DNA of 64,000 nt from Catenulispora sp. EB89 (GCF_041261445.1 NZ_JBGCCU010000008.1:310001-374000), one strand, 5' to 3'; shown: positions 50,467 through 59,950, counted from the first letter of the stretch. A program made the numbers and translations. The notes: generated from the sequence alone by a model not told the origin.

Positions 50467-50493
50467 GGCGGTGATGATAGCCCTTCGTGCGGT

Positions 50494-50510
50494 GGTCGAC
50501 GTCGTCGAAC
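50494..50510. promoter_or_regulatory. Candidate GylR operator near gylR
   Basis: GGTCGAC-GTC-GTCGAAC, arms matching at 6 of 7 positions, 28 bp upstream of the gylR ATG. Confidence 0.5.
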
Positions 50511-50656
50511 GCCGTACCCGGTGGCGGGCACGGCGGGGACGCCGCCGGCGGCGCGTGCGCGACACGCCGGCCGGCCTGACCGGCCAGGACCGGGGTGTCC
50601 GCGAAGATTACCGCCATGTCGCGCGACGGTACCCCAGGTCGGGGATCCTGACCAGA

Positions 50657-50673
50657 GTTCGACATTGTCGTAC
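50657..50673. promoter_or_regulatory. Candidate GylR operator upstream of glpF
   Basis: GTTCGACA-T-TGTCGTAC, arms matching at 7 of 8 positions, ~130 bp before the glpF ATG. The arms share TCGAC/GTCG with the site near gylR. Confidence 0.6.
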
Positions 50674-50802
50674 GGGGTCCGTTGACGGGAGGTTTCGGGG
50701 AACGCACGCTGTGCGTCAATCCCATGGTGAGCTTCGACACGCTCGGTGTGGGACATCAGGCGCCCCGGACGGCCGGGGTGTCCCACCCGGTCAGGAGGAG
50801 AC

Positions 50803-51660
50803 ATGGCGAATCGCTTGGCGGATCGCGTTCGAGCCAAAGGGCTCGTGGGAGAGCTGGCCGCGGAGTTCGCGGGCACGTTCATCCTTCTGCTGTTCGGCAT
50901 CGGCGTTGTGGCACAGGTGGTCGCCGGCGGCATCGGCAACCACGACAGCATCGCCTGGGCCTGGGGTTTCGGCGTCCTGCTGGGCGTCTACGTGGCCGGC
51001 AAGATCACCGGCGCGCACCTGAACCCCGCCGTCACCGTGGCACTGGCCGCCTTCGGCGGCTTCTCGTGGCGCAAGGTGCTCCCGTACGCCCTGGCGCAGA
51101 CCCTCGGGGCGTTCGTCGCCGCGCTGGTCGTGCGCTGGAACTACACCGAGGTCATCGCGAAGTTCGACCCCGGCCACACGATCAAGAGCCAGGGCATCTT
51201 CTCGACGCTGCCCGGCAACGGCTCGCTCCCGGTGCACATGTGGGGCGGGTTCCGCGACCAGATCATCGGCACGGCCATCCTGCTGTTCTGCATCCTGGCG
51301 ATCACCGACCTGCGCAACACCTCCCCGGGGGCCAACATGGCGCCGGTCGTGGTGGGCCTGCTCGTGGTGGCCATCGGCATGGCCTTCGGCACCGACGCCG
51401 GCTACGCCATCAACCCGGCGCGTGACTTCGGTCCGCGGCTGGCGTCGTTCTTCACCGGCTACGGGACGGCGTTCAGAGACCAATACGGCGACTTGTACTT
51501 CTGGGTGCCAATCGTCGCGCCGATCATCGGCGGCCTCATCGGCGCCTGGCTGTACCGGGTGCTGATCGGCACGTTCCTGTCGGACGACACCTCGCCGGAC
51601 GACCCGGCCGCCGTGCCGATCGACAACCCGGAGGCGACCTCGGGGCAGCAGACCGCGTAG
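50803..51660 (+). CDS. glpF: Glycerol facilitator (MIP family)
   Basis: A 285-aa aquaglyceroporin. Both half-helix signatures are present, HLNPAVT (~72) and [10 protein letters not shown] (~213); the Asp after the second NPAR is the mark of glycerol channels. Six helices with a hydrophilic C-terminal tail. AGGAGGAG is directly upstream. It is the first gene of the glpF-glpK-glpD operon, divergent from gylR. Confidence 0.95.
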   Translation: MANRLADRVRAKGLVGELAAEFAGTFILLLFGIGVVAQVVAGGIGNHDSIAWAWGFGVLLGVYVAGKITGAHLNPAVTVALAAFGGFSWRKVLPYALAQTLGAFVAALVVRWNYTEVIAKFDPGHTIKSQGIFSTLPGNGSLPVHMWGGFRDQIIGTAILLFCILAITDLRNTSPGANMAPVVVGLLVVAIGMAFGTDAGYAINPARDFGPRLASFFTGYGTAFRDQYGDLYFWVPIVAPIIGGLIGAWLYRVLIGTFLSDDTSPDDPAAVPIDNPEATSGQQTA

Positions 51661-51671
51661 CCGGTCCCGGA

Positions 51672-51693
51672 CTCGGCCGGACCCCCGGCCGAG
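51672..51693 (+). terminator. Intercistronic hairpin between glpF and glpK
   Basis: Perfect 9-bp stem CTCGGCCGG / CCGGCCGAG with loop ACCC, 12 bp after the glpF stop. It has no U-tract and may be a partial terminator or RNA-stabilising hairpin. Confidence 0.6.
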
Positions 51694-51709
51694 CCGGCCC
51701 TCCCATCCC

Positions 51710-51751
51710 CCAGAAGGCCCATTCCAGAAGGCCTACCCCAGAAGGCCCAGA
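51710..51751. repeat. Three tandem 14-bp repeats in the glpF-glpK gap
   Basis: Units CCAGAAGGCCCATT, CCAGAAGGCCTACC and CCAGAAGGCCCAGA at 51710, 51724 and 51738. Confidence 0.85.
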
Positions 51752-51790
51752 GCGCGCCCCGAAGCGCTCATCGCGAGAGAGGCAATCCTC

Positions 51791-53311
51791 ATGGCTGACT
51801 ACGTCGGCGCGGTCGACCAGGGCACCACCAGCACCCGCTTCATGATCTTCGATCACGGCGGCAACGAGGTGGCCCGGCACCAGCTCGAACACTCGCAGAT
51901 CCTGCCGCAGGCCGGCTGGGTCGAGCACAACCCCACCGAGGTCTGGGAGCGGACCCGGGCGGTCATCGAGACCGCGATGAACAGCGCGCACCTGCACGCC
52001 GCCGACCTGGCCGCGCTCGGTATCACCAACCAGCGCGAGACCTCGGTGGTGTGGAACCGGCACACCGGGCGGCCGTACTACAACGCGATCGTCTGGCAGG
52101 ACACCCGCACCGACCGCATCGCCGCCGCCCTGGACGCCGACGAGCGCGGCCAGGTCATCCGGCGCAAGGCCGGCCTGCCGCCGGCGACGTACTTCGCCGG
52201 CGGCAAGATCCAGTGGCTGCTGGAGAACGTCGACGGCCTGCGCGCCGACGCCGAGGCCGGGGACGCGATCTTCGGCACCATGGACACCTGGATCATCTGG
52301 AACCTGACCGGCGGCGTCGACGGCGGCGTCCACGTCACCGACGTCACCAACGCCAGCCGCACGATGCTGATGGACCTGGAGACGCTGGACTGGGACGACG
52401 AACTCCTCGGGTTCTTCAACGTCCCGCGCGCCATGCTCCCGGCCATCCGCCCCTCCTCCGACCCGCAGGGCTACGGCGTCACCCGCGCCGACGGCCCGCT
52501 GCGCGGCGAGGTGCGGATCACCGGCAGCCTCGGCGACCAGCAGGCCGCCACCGTCGGCCAGGTCTGCTTCACCCCCGGCACCGCGAAGAACACCTACGGG
52601 ACCGGCAACTTCCTGCTGCTGAACACCGGCACGGAGATCGTCCGCTCGGAGAACGGGCTGCTGACCACCGTGGCCTACAAGTTCGGCGACGAGCCCGCCG
52701 TCTACGCGCTGGAGGGCTCCATCGCGGTGACCGGCTCGGCCGTGCAGTGGCTGCGCGACCAGCTCGGCATCATCTCCGGCGCGGCGCAGAGCGAGTCGCT
52801 GGCCCGGCAGGTCGAGGACAACGGCGGCGTGTACTTCGTGCCGGCGTTCTCCGGCCTGTTCGCCCCCTACTGGCGCTCCGACGCGCGCGGCGCGATCGTC
52901 GGCCTGTCGCGCTACAACACCAACGCCCACCTGGCGCGCGCCACGCTGGAGTCGATCGCCTACCAGACCCGCGACGTCGTGGAGGCGATGGAGCAGGACT
53001 CGGGCGTGCGGCTGGACGTGCTGCGCGTGGACGGCGGCGTGACCGCCAACGAGCTGGCCATGCAGATCCAGGCCGACGTGCTCGGGGTGCCGGTGTCCAA
53101 GCCGGTCGTGGCCGAGACCACCGCGCTGGGCGCCGCGTACGCCGCCGGGCTCGCGGTCGGCTTCTGGAAGTCGACCGAGGAGCTGGTCAGCAACTGGAAC
53201 GAGGACAAGCGCTGGCTGCCCGAGGCCGACGAGGCCGCGCGCGCCAAGGGTTACCGGAACTGGAAGAAGGCCGTGGCGCGGACGCTGGACTGGGTCGAGT
53301 TCGAGGACTGA
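51791..53311 (+). CDS. glpK: Glycerol kinase (second copy, in the glp operon)
   Basis: A 506-aa FGGY kinase with the same signatures as the first copy: [58 protein letters not shown] and [23 protein letters not shown] precedes the ATG by 8 nt. It lies between glpF and glpD in the order known from Streptomyces gyl operons. It is probably the main kinase for glycerol growth; the copy at 48025 may serve another condition. Confidence 0.96.
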   Translation: MADYVGAVDQGTTSTRFMIFDHGGNEVARHQLEHSQILPQAGWVEHNPTEVWERTRAVIETAMNSAHLHAADLAALGITNQRETSVVWNRHTGRPYYNAIVWQDTRTDRIAAALDADERGQVIRRKAGLPPATYFAGGKIQWLLENVDGLRADAEAGDAIFGTMDTWIIWNLTGGVDGGVHVTDVTNASRTMLMDLETLDWDDELLGFFNVPRAMLPAIRPSSDPQGYGVTRADGPLRGEVRITGSLGDQQAATVGQVCFTPGTAKNTYGTGNFLLLNTGTEIVRSENGLLTTVAYKFGDEPAVYALEGSIAVTGSAVQWLRDQLGIISGAAQSESLARQVEDNGGVYFVPAFSGLFAPYWRSDARGAIVGLSRYNTNAHLARATLESIAYQTRDVVEAMEQDSGVRLDVLRVDGGVTANELAMQIQADVLGVPVSKPVVAETTALGAAYAAGLAVGFWKSTEELVSNWNEDKRWLPEADEAARAKGYRNWKKAVARTLDWVEFED

Positions 53312-53318
53312 TGCGCAT

Positions 53319-53348
53319 CGGCCGGGCCCGGGGATCCGGGCCCGGCCG
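53319..53348 (+). terminator. Strong intercistronic hairpin between glpK and glpD
   Basis: Perfect 13-bp GC stem CGGCCGGGCCCGG / CCGGGCCCGGCCG with a 4-nt loop, 8 bp after the glpK stop. It probably reduces read-through or protects the upstream mRNA. Confidence 0.75.
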
Positions 53349-53470
53349 CGGCCGTCCGTCGCCGGCCGTCCGTCACCACCTCTGCAAGCAAGCAAAAAGT
53401 ACAAAAGCAAGAAGCAAGGAAGCTGGAAGCGCTCAGAGCGCCCACTCGTCGTATCAACGGAGGAAACACC

Positions 53471-55252
53471 GTGCAATCCACACCCCTGGGCGCTCAGTAC
53501 CGGCTCGGCGCGCTCCAGCAGATGGCCGAGGAGGAGTTCGACGTCCTGGTCATCGGCGGCGGCGTGGTCGGCGCCGGGGCCGCCCTGGACGCCGCGACCC
53601 GCGGCCTGTCCGTCGCCCTGGTCGAGGCCCGTGACTGGGCCGCCGGGACGTCGAGCCGTTCCAGCAAGCTGATCCACGGCGGCCTGCGCTACCTGGAGCA
53701 GCGCGACTTCGGCCTGGTCCGCGAGGCGCTGACCGAGCGCGGCCTGCTGCTGAACCGGATCGCGCCGCACCTGGTCCGTCCGGTTCCGTTCCTGCTGCCG
53801 CTGAAGCACCGGGTCTGGGAGCGCTTTTACATAGGCGCCGGCGTCATGCTCTACGACACCATGGGCGGCGCCCGCGCCCTGCCCCGGCACCGCCACCTGA
53901 CCAAGAGCGCGGCCCTGCGGCGGGCCCCCGCCCTGCGCCACGACTCACTGGTCGGCGCGATCCAGTACTACGACGCGCAGGTCGACGACGCGCGCTTCGT
54001 GATGGCGCTGGCCCGCACGGCCGCGCAGTACGGGGCCCGCGTCGCCACCCGCACCCGGGTCACCGGGTTGCTGCGCGAAGGCGGCCGGGTCACCGGCGCG
54101 GTGGTGCGGGACCTGGAGAGCGGACGCAGCATCGACGTCCGGGCCCGCCAGGTCGTGGGCGCGACCGGGGTGTGGACCGACGACATCCACGAACTGGCGG
54201 ACCTGCGCGCGGCGATCTCGGTGCGCGCGTCCAAGGGCGTCCACCTGGTCGTGCCGCGCGACCGGATCGACCTGCGCACCGGGCTGATATCCCGGACCGA
54301 GAAGAGCGTGCTGTTCATCATCCCCTGGGGCCGGCACTGGCTGGTCGGCACCACCGACACCGACTGGGACCTGGACCGCGAGCACCCGGCGGCCAGCCGC
54401 GCGGACATCGAGTACCTGCTGGAGCACGCCAACGCGGTGCTCGCCAAGCCGCTGACGGAGCAGGACATCGAGGGCGTGTACGTGGGTCTGCGGCCGCTGC
54501 TGTCGGGCAACGCGGATCAGACCACGAAGCTCTCGCGCGAGCACATCGTCTCCTCCCCGGCGCCGGGCCTGACGGTCGTGGCCGGCGGCAAGTACACGAC
54601 CTACCGGGTGATGGCCAAGGACGTCATCGACGCGGCGGTCGAGGACCTGGACACCACCGACGGCGCGAAGGTCCCGGAGTCGGTGACCGACAAGGTCCCG
54701 GTCCTGGGCGCGGAGGGCTTCGCGGCGCGCTGGAACGAGCGCGGCCGGATCGCCCGCCGGACCGGGCTGCACCAGGTGCGGGTGGAACACCTGCTGCGCC
54801 GGTACGGGTCCTGCGTCGACGAGCTGCTGGAGCTGGTCGCGGCCGACTCCTCGCTCGGCGAGCCGATCGCCGGCGCCGACGACTACCTGCGGGTCGAGGC
54901 GGTGTACGCGGCGTCGCACGAGGGCGCGCTGCACCTGGAGGACGTGCTGACCCGCCGGACCCGCATCTCGATCGAGACCTGGGACCGCGGCGTCACGGCC
55001 GCCCCGGAGGTCGCGGCGCTGATGGCGCCGGTGCTTGGCTGGGACGAGAAGACGGTGCGGGAGGAAGTGGAGCGGTACCTGGCGCGGGTCGAGGCCGAGC
55101 GGGCTTCGCAGGCTCGGGAGGACGACTCGGAGGCCGACGCGGTGCGGCGGGCTGCGCCGGATCTGGCGGATGTGAACGCGGTGCCGGGGGCGAGTGGACC
55201 GATCGATGCGGAGACTTGCGGGGCGGCCGCGTCGGAGAAGAGCCAGCGCTGA
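53471..55252 (+). CDS. glpD: Glycerol-3-phosphate dehydrogenase (FAD-dependent)
   Basis: A 593-aa flavoprotein that oxidises glycerol-3-phosphate to dihydroxyacetone phosphate at the membrane. FAD motif DVLVIGGGVVGAGAALDAATRGLSVALVE, then TSSRSSKLIHGGLRYLEQ, IIPWGRHWLVGTTDTDWD and VVAGGKYTTYRVMAKDV; a DAO C-terminal domain follows. An acidic Ser/Asp/Ala-rich tail covers the last ~50 residues. GGAGGA precedes the GTG by 6 nt. Last gene of the operon. Confidence 0.95.
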   Translation: MQSTPLGAQYRLGALQQMAEEEFDVLVIGGGVVGAGAALDAATRGLSVALVEARDWAAGTSSRSSKLIHGGLRYLEQRDFGLVREALTERGLLLNRIAPHLVRPVPFLLPLKHRVWERFYIGAGVMLYDTMGGARALPRHRHLTKSAALRRAPALRHDSLVGAIQYYDAQVDDARFVMALARTAAQYGARVATRTRVTGLLREGGRVTGAVVRDLESGRSIDVRARQVVGATGVWTDDIHELADLRAAISVRASKGVHLVVPRDRIDLRTGLISRTEKSVLFIIPWGRHWLVGTTDTDWDLDREHPAASRADIEYLLEHANAVLAKPLTEQDIEGVYVGLRPLLSGNADQTTKLSREHIVSSPAPGLTVVAGGKYTTYRVMAKDVIDAAVEDLDTTDGAKVPESVTDKVPVLGAEGFAARWNERGRIARRTGLHQVRVEHLLRRYGSCVDELLELVAADSSLGEPIAGADDYLRVEAVYAASHEGALHLEDVLTRRTRISIETWDRGVTAAPEVAALMAPVLGWDEKTVREEVERYLARVEAERASQAREDDSEADAVRRAAPDLADVNAVPGASGPIDAETCGAAASEKSQR

Positions 55253-55258
55253 TCGAGT

Positions 55259-55294
55259 GTATAGATGTAGCTATAGGTATAGATGTAGCTACAG
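55259..55294. repeat. Two AT-rich 18-bp repeats after glpD
   Basis: GTATAGATGTAGCTATAG at 55259-55276 and GTATAGATGTAGCTACAG at 55277-55294. The second contains the palindrome TGTAGCTACA. The composition is strikingly AT-rich for this window. Confidence 0.9.
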
Positions 55295-55328
55295 GAGTGG
55301 GGTGGCAGGGCGCGATCTGTCGTGGGTC

Positions 55329-56144
55329 TCAGGGCCATGACTTTGCGCGCCGCCAACCGACGCGCTCATGCCCACGGTGCCAGAAGTCCTGGCGTGAGGC
55401 GCGCAGCCACTGGTAGCAACCCGCGGCCCAGAGCCAGCCGTTCCCGCCGACCTGGGCCCAGCGGTCGTGCGCGCCGGCGTGGGCCAGGACCGCCCAGGCG
55501 CCGACGGCGACGGCGAGCGCGGCCACCAACGCTGATCTCGGGCCCGGCAGCGCGCAGCCGGCCATCACCGTCGCGAAGACGAGCAGCCACGCCACCTCGT
55601 GCCAGCCCTGCCCGGTGTGCGACGTGCCCAGGTCGGTCGGGCTGGTCGGGCTGGTCGGTCCGGGGCGAAAAGACAGCGCCAGCGGGAACGCCGCCGCGAT
55701 CAGCCGCAGCCGCATCAGCCGCAGCTGCGCGAACGGTGTCTTGGCCGAGAACCCGCGGCGCTCGCAGACGGCGGCCAGCAGCGCGACGAGGAGCTGGCCG
55801 TAGCAGAACAGGAACACGGCCGTGGCGTCCTTCGCCGCGCCGTCCGTCGGCCCCGCCGTGGCGAGGCCGCCGGGGAGCAGCGCCCAGACGGTCAGGGCCC
55901 CGACCCACGCCGGGGTCGGTATCCACTCGATCCCGCCGAACCAGGTCAGAGCGATGACGAGCAGCGGCGCCAGCGGAATCAGGACACTGAACCACCCGGC
56001 GCCGGTCAGCGCGGCCCCGGCCGTCGGGACGGCGGCGGCCAGCGACCACAGAGCGACGATCGTCCAGAACACGGCGCGCGGCCGCCGTTCGCGCAGCTCG
56101 TCGACGAGCCTTTCCAGTCCGTCGAAGAAAGCGTCCAGCCACAT
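55329..56144 (-). CDS. Hypothetical multi-pass membrane protein
   Basis: A 271-aa protein with about six hydrophobic segments, for example AVFWTIVALWSLAAAVP, FSVLIPLAPLLVIALTWF, VGALTVWALLPGGLA, LFCYGQLLVALLAAVC, WLLVFATVMAGCALP and SALVAALAVAVGAWAVLAHAG. The C-terminus is basic. A short PTSPTSPT run sits in a loop. The start is ATG 56144 (GGGGGG upstream); TTG 56153 is possible. It is 36 bp after a MerR gene on the same strand and may be its target. Function unknown. Confidence 0.78.
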   Translation of the reverse strand: MWLDAFFDGLERLVDELRERRPRAVFWTIVALWSLAAAVPTAGAALTGAGWFSVLIPLAPLLVIALTWFGGIEWIPTPAWVGALTVWALLPGGLATAGPTDGAAKDATAVFLFCYGQLLVALLAAVCERRGFSAKTPFAQLRLMRLRLIAAAFPLALSFRPGPTSPTSPTDLGTSHTGQGWHEVAWLLVFATVMAGCALPGPRSALVAALAVAVGAWAVLAHAGAHDRWAQVGGNGWLWAAGCYQWLRASRQDFWHRGHERVGWRRAKSWP

Positions 56145-56180
56145 CGTTGACAAGCCCCCCGCTCATCGTCCCGCTCTTGC

Positions 56181-56921
56181 TTACCGCAGCCCGGCCCGCT
56201 CCTCGATCAGCCGCGTCGCCGCTTCGTCCAGCGCCATCCGCATCAGCGCCAGCATCGAGTCCAGCGCCAGCGGCCGCAGCCGGTCCAGGCCGCTGAGGAT
56301 GTCCGGCCACTGGTCGGCGGGGTAGCCGGCGGCCTCGAAGGGGGCCCAGATCTGGTCCATGTACAGCTGCACGAAGCCCTTCGCCACGGCCTGCACATGC
56401 GTGCGCGCCTCGGCCGCCGCCTTCAGCGCGCTGGCCGGGGGGATGCCCAGGGCCATGAGCTCGGCGCCGATGCGCGTCAGCTGCGGGGAGCGCTCCTCGA
56501 AGCGGCCGTTGCCCAGCGGGCGCAGCAGGCCGAGGTCGACGGCTGATTCCAGGAGGGCGGCGCTGTCGGCGTTGTCCTCGCCTTCCTTCGGCTCGTCCAA
56601 GCCGGGGAACAGGGTGTGGATGTCGTCCAGGCGGACCACGCGCTTGTCGCCGTCGTCGAAAGCCTGGTGGACCGCGGCGGCGAAGGAGGCGAACTCGGCA
56701 CCGCCGCCGAGCATGCGGCGGATCGACTCCAGCGTGAAGCCCTCGGCCTGCAGGCGCTTGATCTGCTCCAGGCGGGCCAGGTGCTCGGGGCCGTAGAAGC
56801 CGACCCGGCCGCGCACGGTCGGGGCCGGCAGCAGGCCGCGGGACTGGTGCTCGCGGATGTTGCGGACCGTCATGCCCGACAGGCGCGCGAGGTCGTCGAC
56901 GCGGTATTCCTCGCCGCTCAC
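56181..56921 (-). CDS. MerR-family regulator
   Basis: A 246-aa regulator. N-terminal MerR domain: YRVDDLARLSGMTVRNIREHQSRGLLPAPTVRGRVGFYGPEHLARLEQIKRLQAEGFTLESIRRML. A long C-terminal helical domain (about 150 aa) has no metal-binding cysteines, so it is a drug- or metabolite-type member. GTG 56921 has GGGAGG eight bases upstream. The membrane protein gene follows on the same strand. Confidence 0.92.
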   Translation of the reverse strand: MSGEEYRVDDLARLSGMTVRNIREHQSRGLLPAPTVRGRVGFYGPEHLARLEQIKRLQAEGFTLESIRRMLGGGAEFASFAAAVHQAFDDGDKRVVRLDDIHTLFPGLDEPKEGEDNADSAALLESAVDLGLLRPLGNGRFEERSPQLTRIGAELMALGIPPASALKAAAEARTHVQAVAKGFVQLYMDQIWAPFEAAGYPADQWPDILSGLDRLRPLALDSMLALMRMALDEAATRLIEERAGLR

Positions 56922-57280
56922 CCCGTGTGCCTCCCGATGGACTCCTGTGCCGGACTCCTGTGCGATCGAGAATAACATCGCGATCACCGGCGACTGCGAT
57001 GGGTGACGGGGCGCTGTCGGCGGCGGTGACGGCGGGCTGGTACGTGGTGTTCACGCTGCTGGTGGCGCGCGGGCGGGCTCGCGTTTCGTGTCCGGGGGTG
57101 CAGCGGGGCTGAGCGTGACGACGGGGGTCGTGCTGATGGCGCTCGGTGTGGCGGTCACGGCCGGCGTCTGATGCGTGCCCGGCGTGCCCGGCCCTGGTCC
57201 GACTGGCCGCCTCCGAGCGGCGCGCCCGGCGTCGTGGGCCAATAGTGGGAGGACACAACCGCCCGCCGGAAGGAGCCCCC
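56922..57280. other. Divergent gap between MerR and DoxX genes
   Basis: No convincing gene. Short open frames (for example 56927-57112 plus strand) have a hydrophobic patch, AVTAGWYVVFTLLVAR, but no SD and no continuation. It must hold the merR and doxX promoters; I could not place them with confidence. Confidence 0.5.
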
Positions 57281-57865
57281 ATGGCCTGCCGAGAACGCAC
57301 CGACCTGGGCCTGCTGGCACTGCGCCTGAGCACCGGCGGCATTCTGATCGCCCACGGCACGCAGAAGCTCTTCGGCTGGTTCGGCGGCCGCGGCCTGAAG
57401 GGCGCAGCCGGCGCGATGCACGCCATGGGCTTCCGCCCCGGCCTCCCGAACGCCGCCATGGCGGGCCTCAGCGAATCCGGCGGCGGCCTCCTCCTGGCCC
57501 TCGGCGCCGCCACCCCCGCCGCCGGCGCGGCAGTGGTCGGAGCCATGTCGGCCGCAGTGGAGGTGCACCGACCCTCCGGCTTCTTCAACAGCGGCGGCGG
57601 CTACGAATACCCAGCCTTCCTCGCACTGGCCGCGACAGGCCTGGCGATCACGGGCCCAGGCCGGTACTCGATCGACCACGCCACCGGCAACCGCCTGAAC
57701 TCGCCGAAAGTATTCGCCGGAGCCTACGCACTCAGCGCCATCGCGGCGACGGTAGTACTCCGACGGCGCACGAAGGTGATGGCGGCGCAGGCGACGGCCA
57801 AGGCACAGGCTGCCGCGAAGGAGGAAGAGGTGAGCCCGGAGGAGGCGGTGGCCGAACTGCCTTGA
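57281..57865 (+). CDS. DoxX-family membrane protein
   Basis: A 194-aa protein with four membrane segments. The family pattern is GLLALRLSTGGILIAHGTQKLFGWFGG at the start and GGGYEYPAFLALAATGLAITGPGRYSID. DoxX-like proteins are thought to act in envelope redox or stress functions. The C-terminus is an Ala/Glu/Lys-rich tail (TAKAQAAAKEEEVSPEEAV). AAGGAG is 6-8 nt before the ATG. Single gene. Confidence 0.9.
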   Translation: MACRERTDLGLLALRLSTGGILIAHGTQKLFGWFGGRGLKGAAGAMHAMGFRPGLPNAAMAGLSESGGGLLLALGAATPAAGAAVVGAMSAAVEVHRPSGFFNSGGGYEYPAFLALAATGLAITGPGRYSIDHATGNRLNSPKVFAGAYALSAIAATVVLRRRTKVMAAQATAKAQAAAKEEEVSPEEAVAELP

Positions 57866-58169
57866 TGCGGCGGTAGGCAGGACGGCGGCCGGTATCGCGA
57901 AATGCTCGCCGGCGCGGGCTGCGAGCGAGTGAAGGCGGGCGCGGCATTGCCGGGCGGCATGCGGTCTGCTGGGCGGCGGGCTTTGGCTCGGGCGTGCCGC
58001 AGCCAGTACAGGTGCTTGGCCTTGCGCAACGGCAGTGCCTGCGCGAGCCGCAAGTGAGTACAGGCAGCCGCGCGGCAGTGGGCGGTGACCAAGCAGTGCG
58101 GCGCTCGGCATGGCCGGGCGGCACGCAGTTGGCGGTGTGGCCTGCCGCTACCTGCGTGCGATGCGTGCC
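57866..58169. other. Convergent gap without recognised genes
   Basis: Between the DoxX and TetR genes. It contains degenerate repeats (GTACAGG... words; minus-strand translations repeat LYSLAARAG and LHSLAARAG), but no frame looks coding and no clear terminator stem was found. Confidence 0.5.
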
Positions 58170-58739
58170 CTACCCGCGCCGCAGCCCGTCCATCAGCAGG
58201 TCCATCAGCCGCCCCGCCTGTTCCCGCTGCTCCGGCAGCGTGCATACCGAGACCACTCCCACAAGGGCCGCGACCACGTCCTCCGCCTGCACGTCCGCGC
58301 GGAGCGTCCCGGCGGCGGATCCGGCGGCGAGTAGGCGGCGGACTGCTGTCGACAGTTCCTCTCGGGCCTGGGATTGGGTCACGGTGCCGTCGGCGAAGAG
58401 GGCGCGGAGGGCGTCGGCCATCTCGCGCTTCGTGGCGATGTAGTCGGCGAAGCGGTTCATCCAGGTGCGGAGGGCTTGCTCGGGCGGTTGTTGGGTCAGG
58501 AGTTCGGCGGCGGCGTCGCAGAGGCGGCCGCGTTCGGCGAGGTAGACGGCCTCGACCAGGGCTTCTCGGGTGGGGAAGTGGCGGTAGAGGGTGCCGATGC
58601 CGACGCCGGCCTCCTTGGCCACCGACTCCAGGGAGACCTTGGCGTCGCCGGTGGTGAAGGCGCGGTGGGCTACGTCGATGAGGCGTTGGCGGTTGCGTTG
58701 GGCGTCGGCGCGTCCGCGGGGGTGCTGGGTGGCGGGCAT
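58170..58739 (-). CDS. TetR-family repressor
   Basis: A 189-aa regulator. DNA-binding domain: RNRQRLIDVAHRAFTTGDAKVSLESVAKEAGVGIGTLYRHFPTREALVEAVY, C-terminal domain of the SbtR-like type (FADYIATKREMADALRALF). Divergent from the aldo/keto reductase with two GGAGG/CCTCC palindromes between. It probably represses both genes. Confidence 0.92.
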   Translation of the reverse strand: MPATQHPRGRADAQRNRQRLIDVAHRAFTTGDAKVSLESVAKEAGVGIGTLYRHFPTREALVEAVYLAERGRLCDAAAELLTQQPPEQALRTWMNRFADYIATKREMADALRALFADGTVTQSQAREELSTAVRRLLAAGSAAGTLRADVQAEDVVAALVGVVSVCTLPEQREQAGRLMDLLMDGLRRG

Positions 58740-58743
58740 AAAG

Positions 58744-58757
58744 CGGAGGGTCCTCCG
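58744..58757. promoter_or_regulatory. TetR half-strength operator
   Basis: CGGAGG-GT-CCTCCG, five bases upstream of the tetR ATG. It shares its arms with the larger site at 58777. Confidence 0.65.
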
Positions 58758-58776
58758 TTTCTGCTATCGTGGGGCT

Positions 58777-58796
58777 AACCGGAGGATCCTCCGGTT
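58777..58796. promoter_or_regulatory. 20-bp perfect palindrome, TetR operator
   Basis: AACCGGAGGA followed by its exact reverse complement. It lies 38 bp before the aldo/keto reductase ATG. Confidence 0.82.
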
Positions 58797-58834
58797 GTTC
58801 TTCCACTATCCCACTTCGCAGACGGGAACGGGAC

Positions 58835-59797
58835 ATGAGCGCCAACGAGATAGCAGACGCCACAGCTGAACGCAGCCAGCCGAGCCACCCCGGCGGCACG
58901 GCCACGCTCGCCGGCCACCGCGTAGCCCGCATCGGCTTCGGCGTCATGCAGCTCACCGAGCATCGCCCGGGCCGCACGGCCGTCACCCCCGAAGCCGCCG
59001 TCGCCATCGTGCGCGCGGCCGTCGACAGCGGCATCAACCACCTCGACACCGCCGAGTTCTACGGAACCCGCGCCGCCAACGCCAACGACCTGATCCGCGC
59101 CGCCCTGCACCCCTACGCCGACGACCTCGTCCTGGCCACCAAGGTCGGTGCCGAGCGCGACGCCGCCAACGCGCTGCTGCCCGCGCAGCGTCCCGAGCAG
59201 CTGCGCGCCAGCGTCGAGGCGAACCTCGCGCGCCTGGACGTCGAGCGCCTCGCCGTCGTCAACCTCCGCCGGGTCGACGCCGCGCCGGGCCTCATCGCCG
59301 AGGGCGACCAGCGCGTCGACCTCGACAGCCAGCTCGCCGAGCTCCTGGCGTTGCGCGAGGCCGGCAAGATCGGCGGCATCGGCCTGAGCAACGTCAGCGC
59401 CGACCAGCTCCGGCATGCCCTGCCGGCTGGCATCGTCTGCGTCCAGAACTCGCACAGCCCGGTCGACCGCGCCAGCGAACCGGTGCTCGATCTGTGCCGC
59501 GCGCACGACATCGCGTGGGTTCCCTTCTGCCCGCTCGGCTCGGCGTTCCCGCAGTGGCCGAAGGTCGCCGACCAGCCCGCCGTGCGCACCGCGGCCGCCG
59601 CCCTCGGCGTCACGCCGGTCCAGGTCGGCATCGCCTGGCACCTGGCGCACTACGCCAACACGCTGCTCATCGCCGGGACGGCCGACCCGGCGCACCTGGC
59701 GGAGAACATCGCCGCCGGCGAGCTGCGGCTCGACGTCGAGACGCTCGCGGCCATCGACGCGATCGACAACGGCATCGCGGCACCGTCAGCGTTCTGA
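58835..59797 (+). CDS. Aldo/keto reductase
   Basis: A 320-aa NADPH-dependent oxidoreductase with a (beta/alpha)8 barrel. The catalytic tetrad is visible as HLDTAEFYG (Asp, Tyr), LATKVGAER (Lys) and VVNLRRVD, where the usual catalytic His (LHRVD) is Asn-Leu-Arg, an unusual change. NADPH site: TLLIAGTADPAHLAEN. A ~20-aa N-terminal extension precedes the barrel. It is controlled by the divergent TetR through the 20-bp palindrome. Confidence 0.9.
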   Translation: MSANEIADATAERSQPSHPGGTATLAGHRVARIGFGVMQLTEHRPGRTAVTPEAAVAIVRAAVDSGINHLDTAEFYGTRAANANDLIRAALHPYADDLVLATKVGAERDAANALLPAQRPEQLRASVEANLARLDVERLAVVNLRRVDAAPGLIAEGDQRVDLDSQLAELLALREAGKIGGIGLSNVSADQLRHALPAGIVCVQNSHSPVDRASEPVLDLCRAHDIAWVPFCPLGSAFPQWPKVADQPAVRTAAAALGVTPVQVGIAWHLAHYANTLLIAGTADPAHLAENIAAGELRLDVETLAAIDAIDNGIAAPSAF

Positions 59798-59950
59798 GTC
59801 GCCGTCATTCTGAATCGCCGTCGCGGAAACCCCGCCACGGAAACGGTTCCACAAAGATCGGCCCCCGCCCTTCCCCGCCGACGCAGTGGTCTGAAATGCT
59901 GTTCGCCCGACAACCACGGCGTGCTGCCATCGGACCTGGGGGAGTGAACG

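Larger units (their letters stand above)
50467..50802. other. Regulatory gap between gylR and glpF
   Basis: No gene. It contains two GylR-like dyads (50494-50510 and 50657-50673) and the SD of glpF (AGGAGGAG at 50793-50800). Confidence 0.65.
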
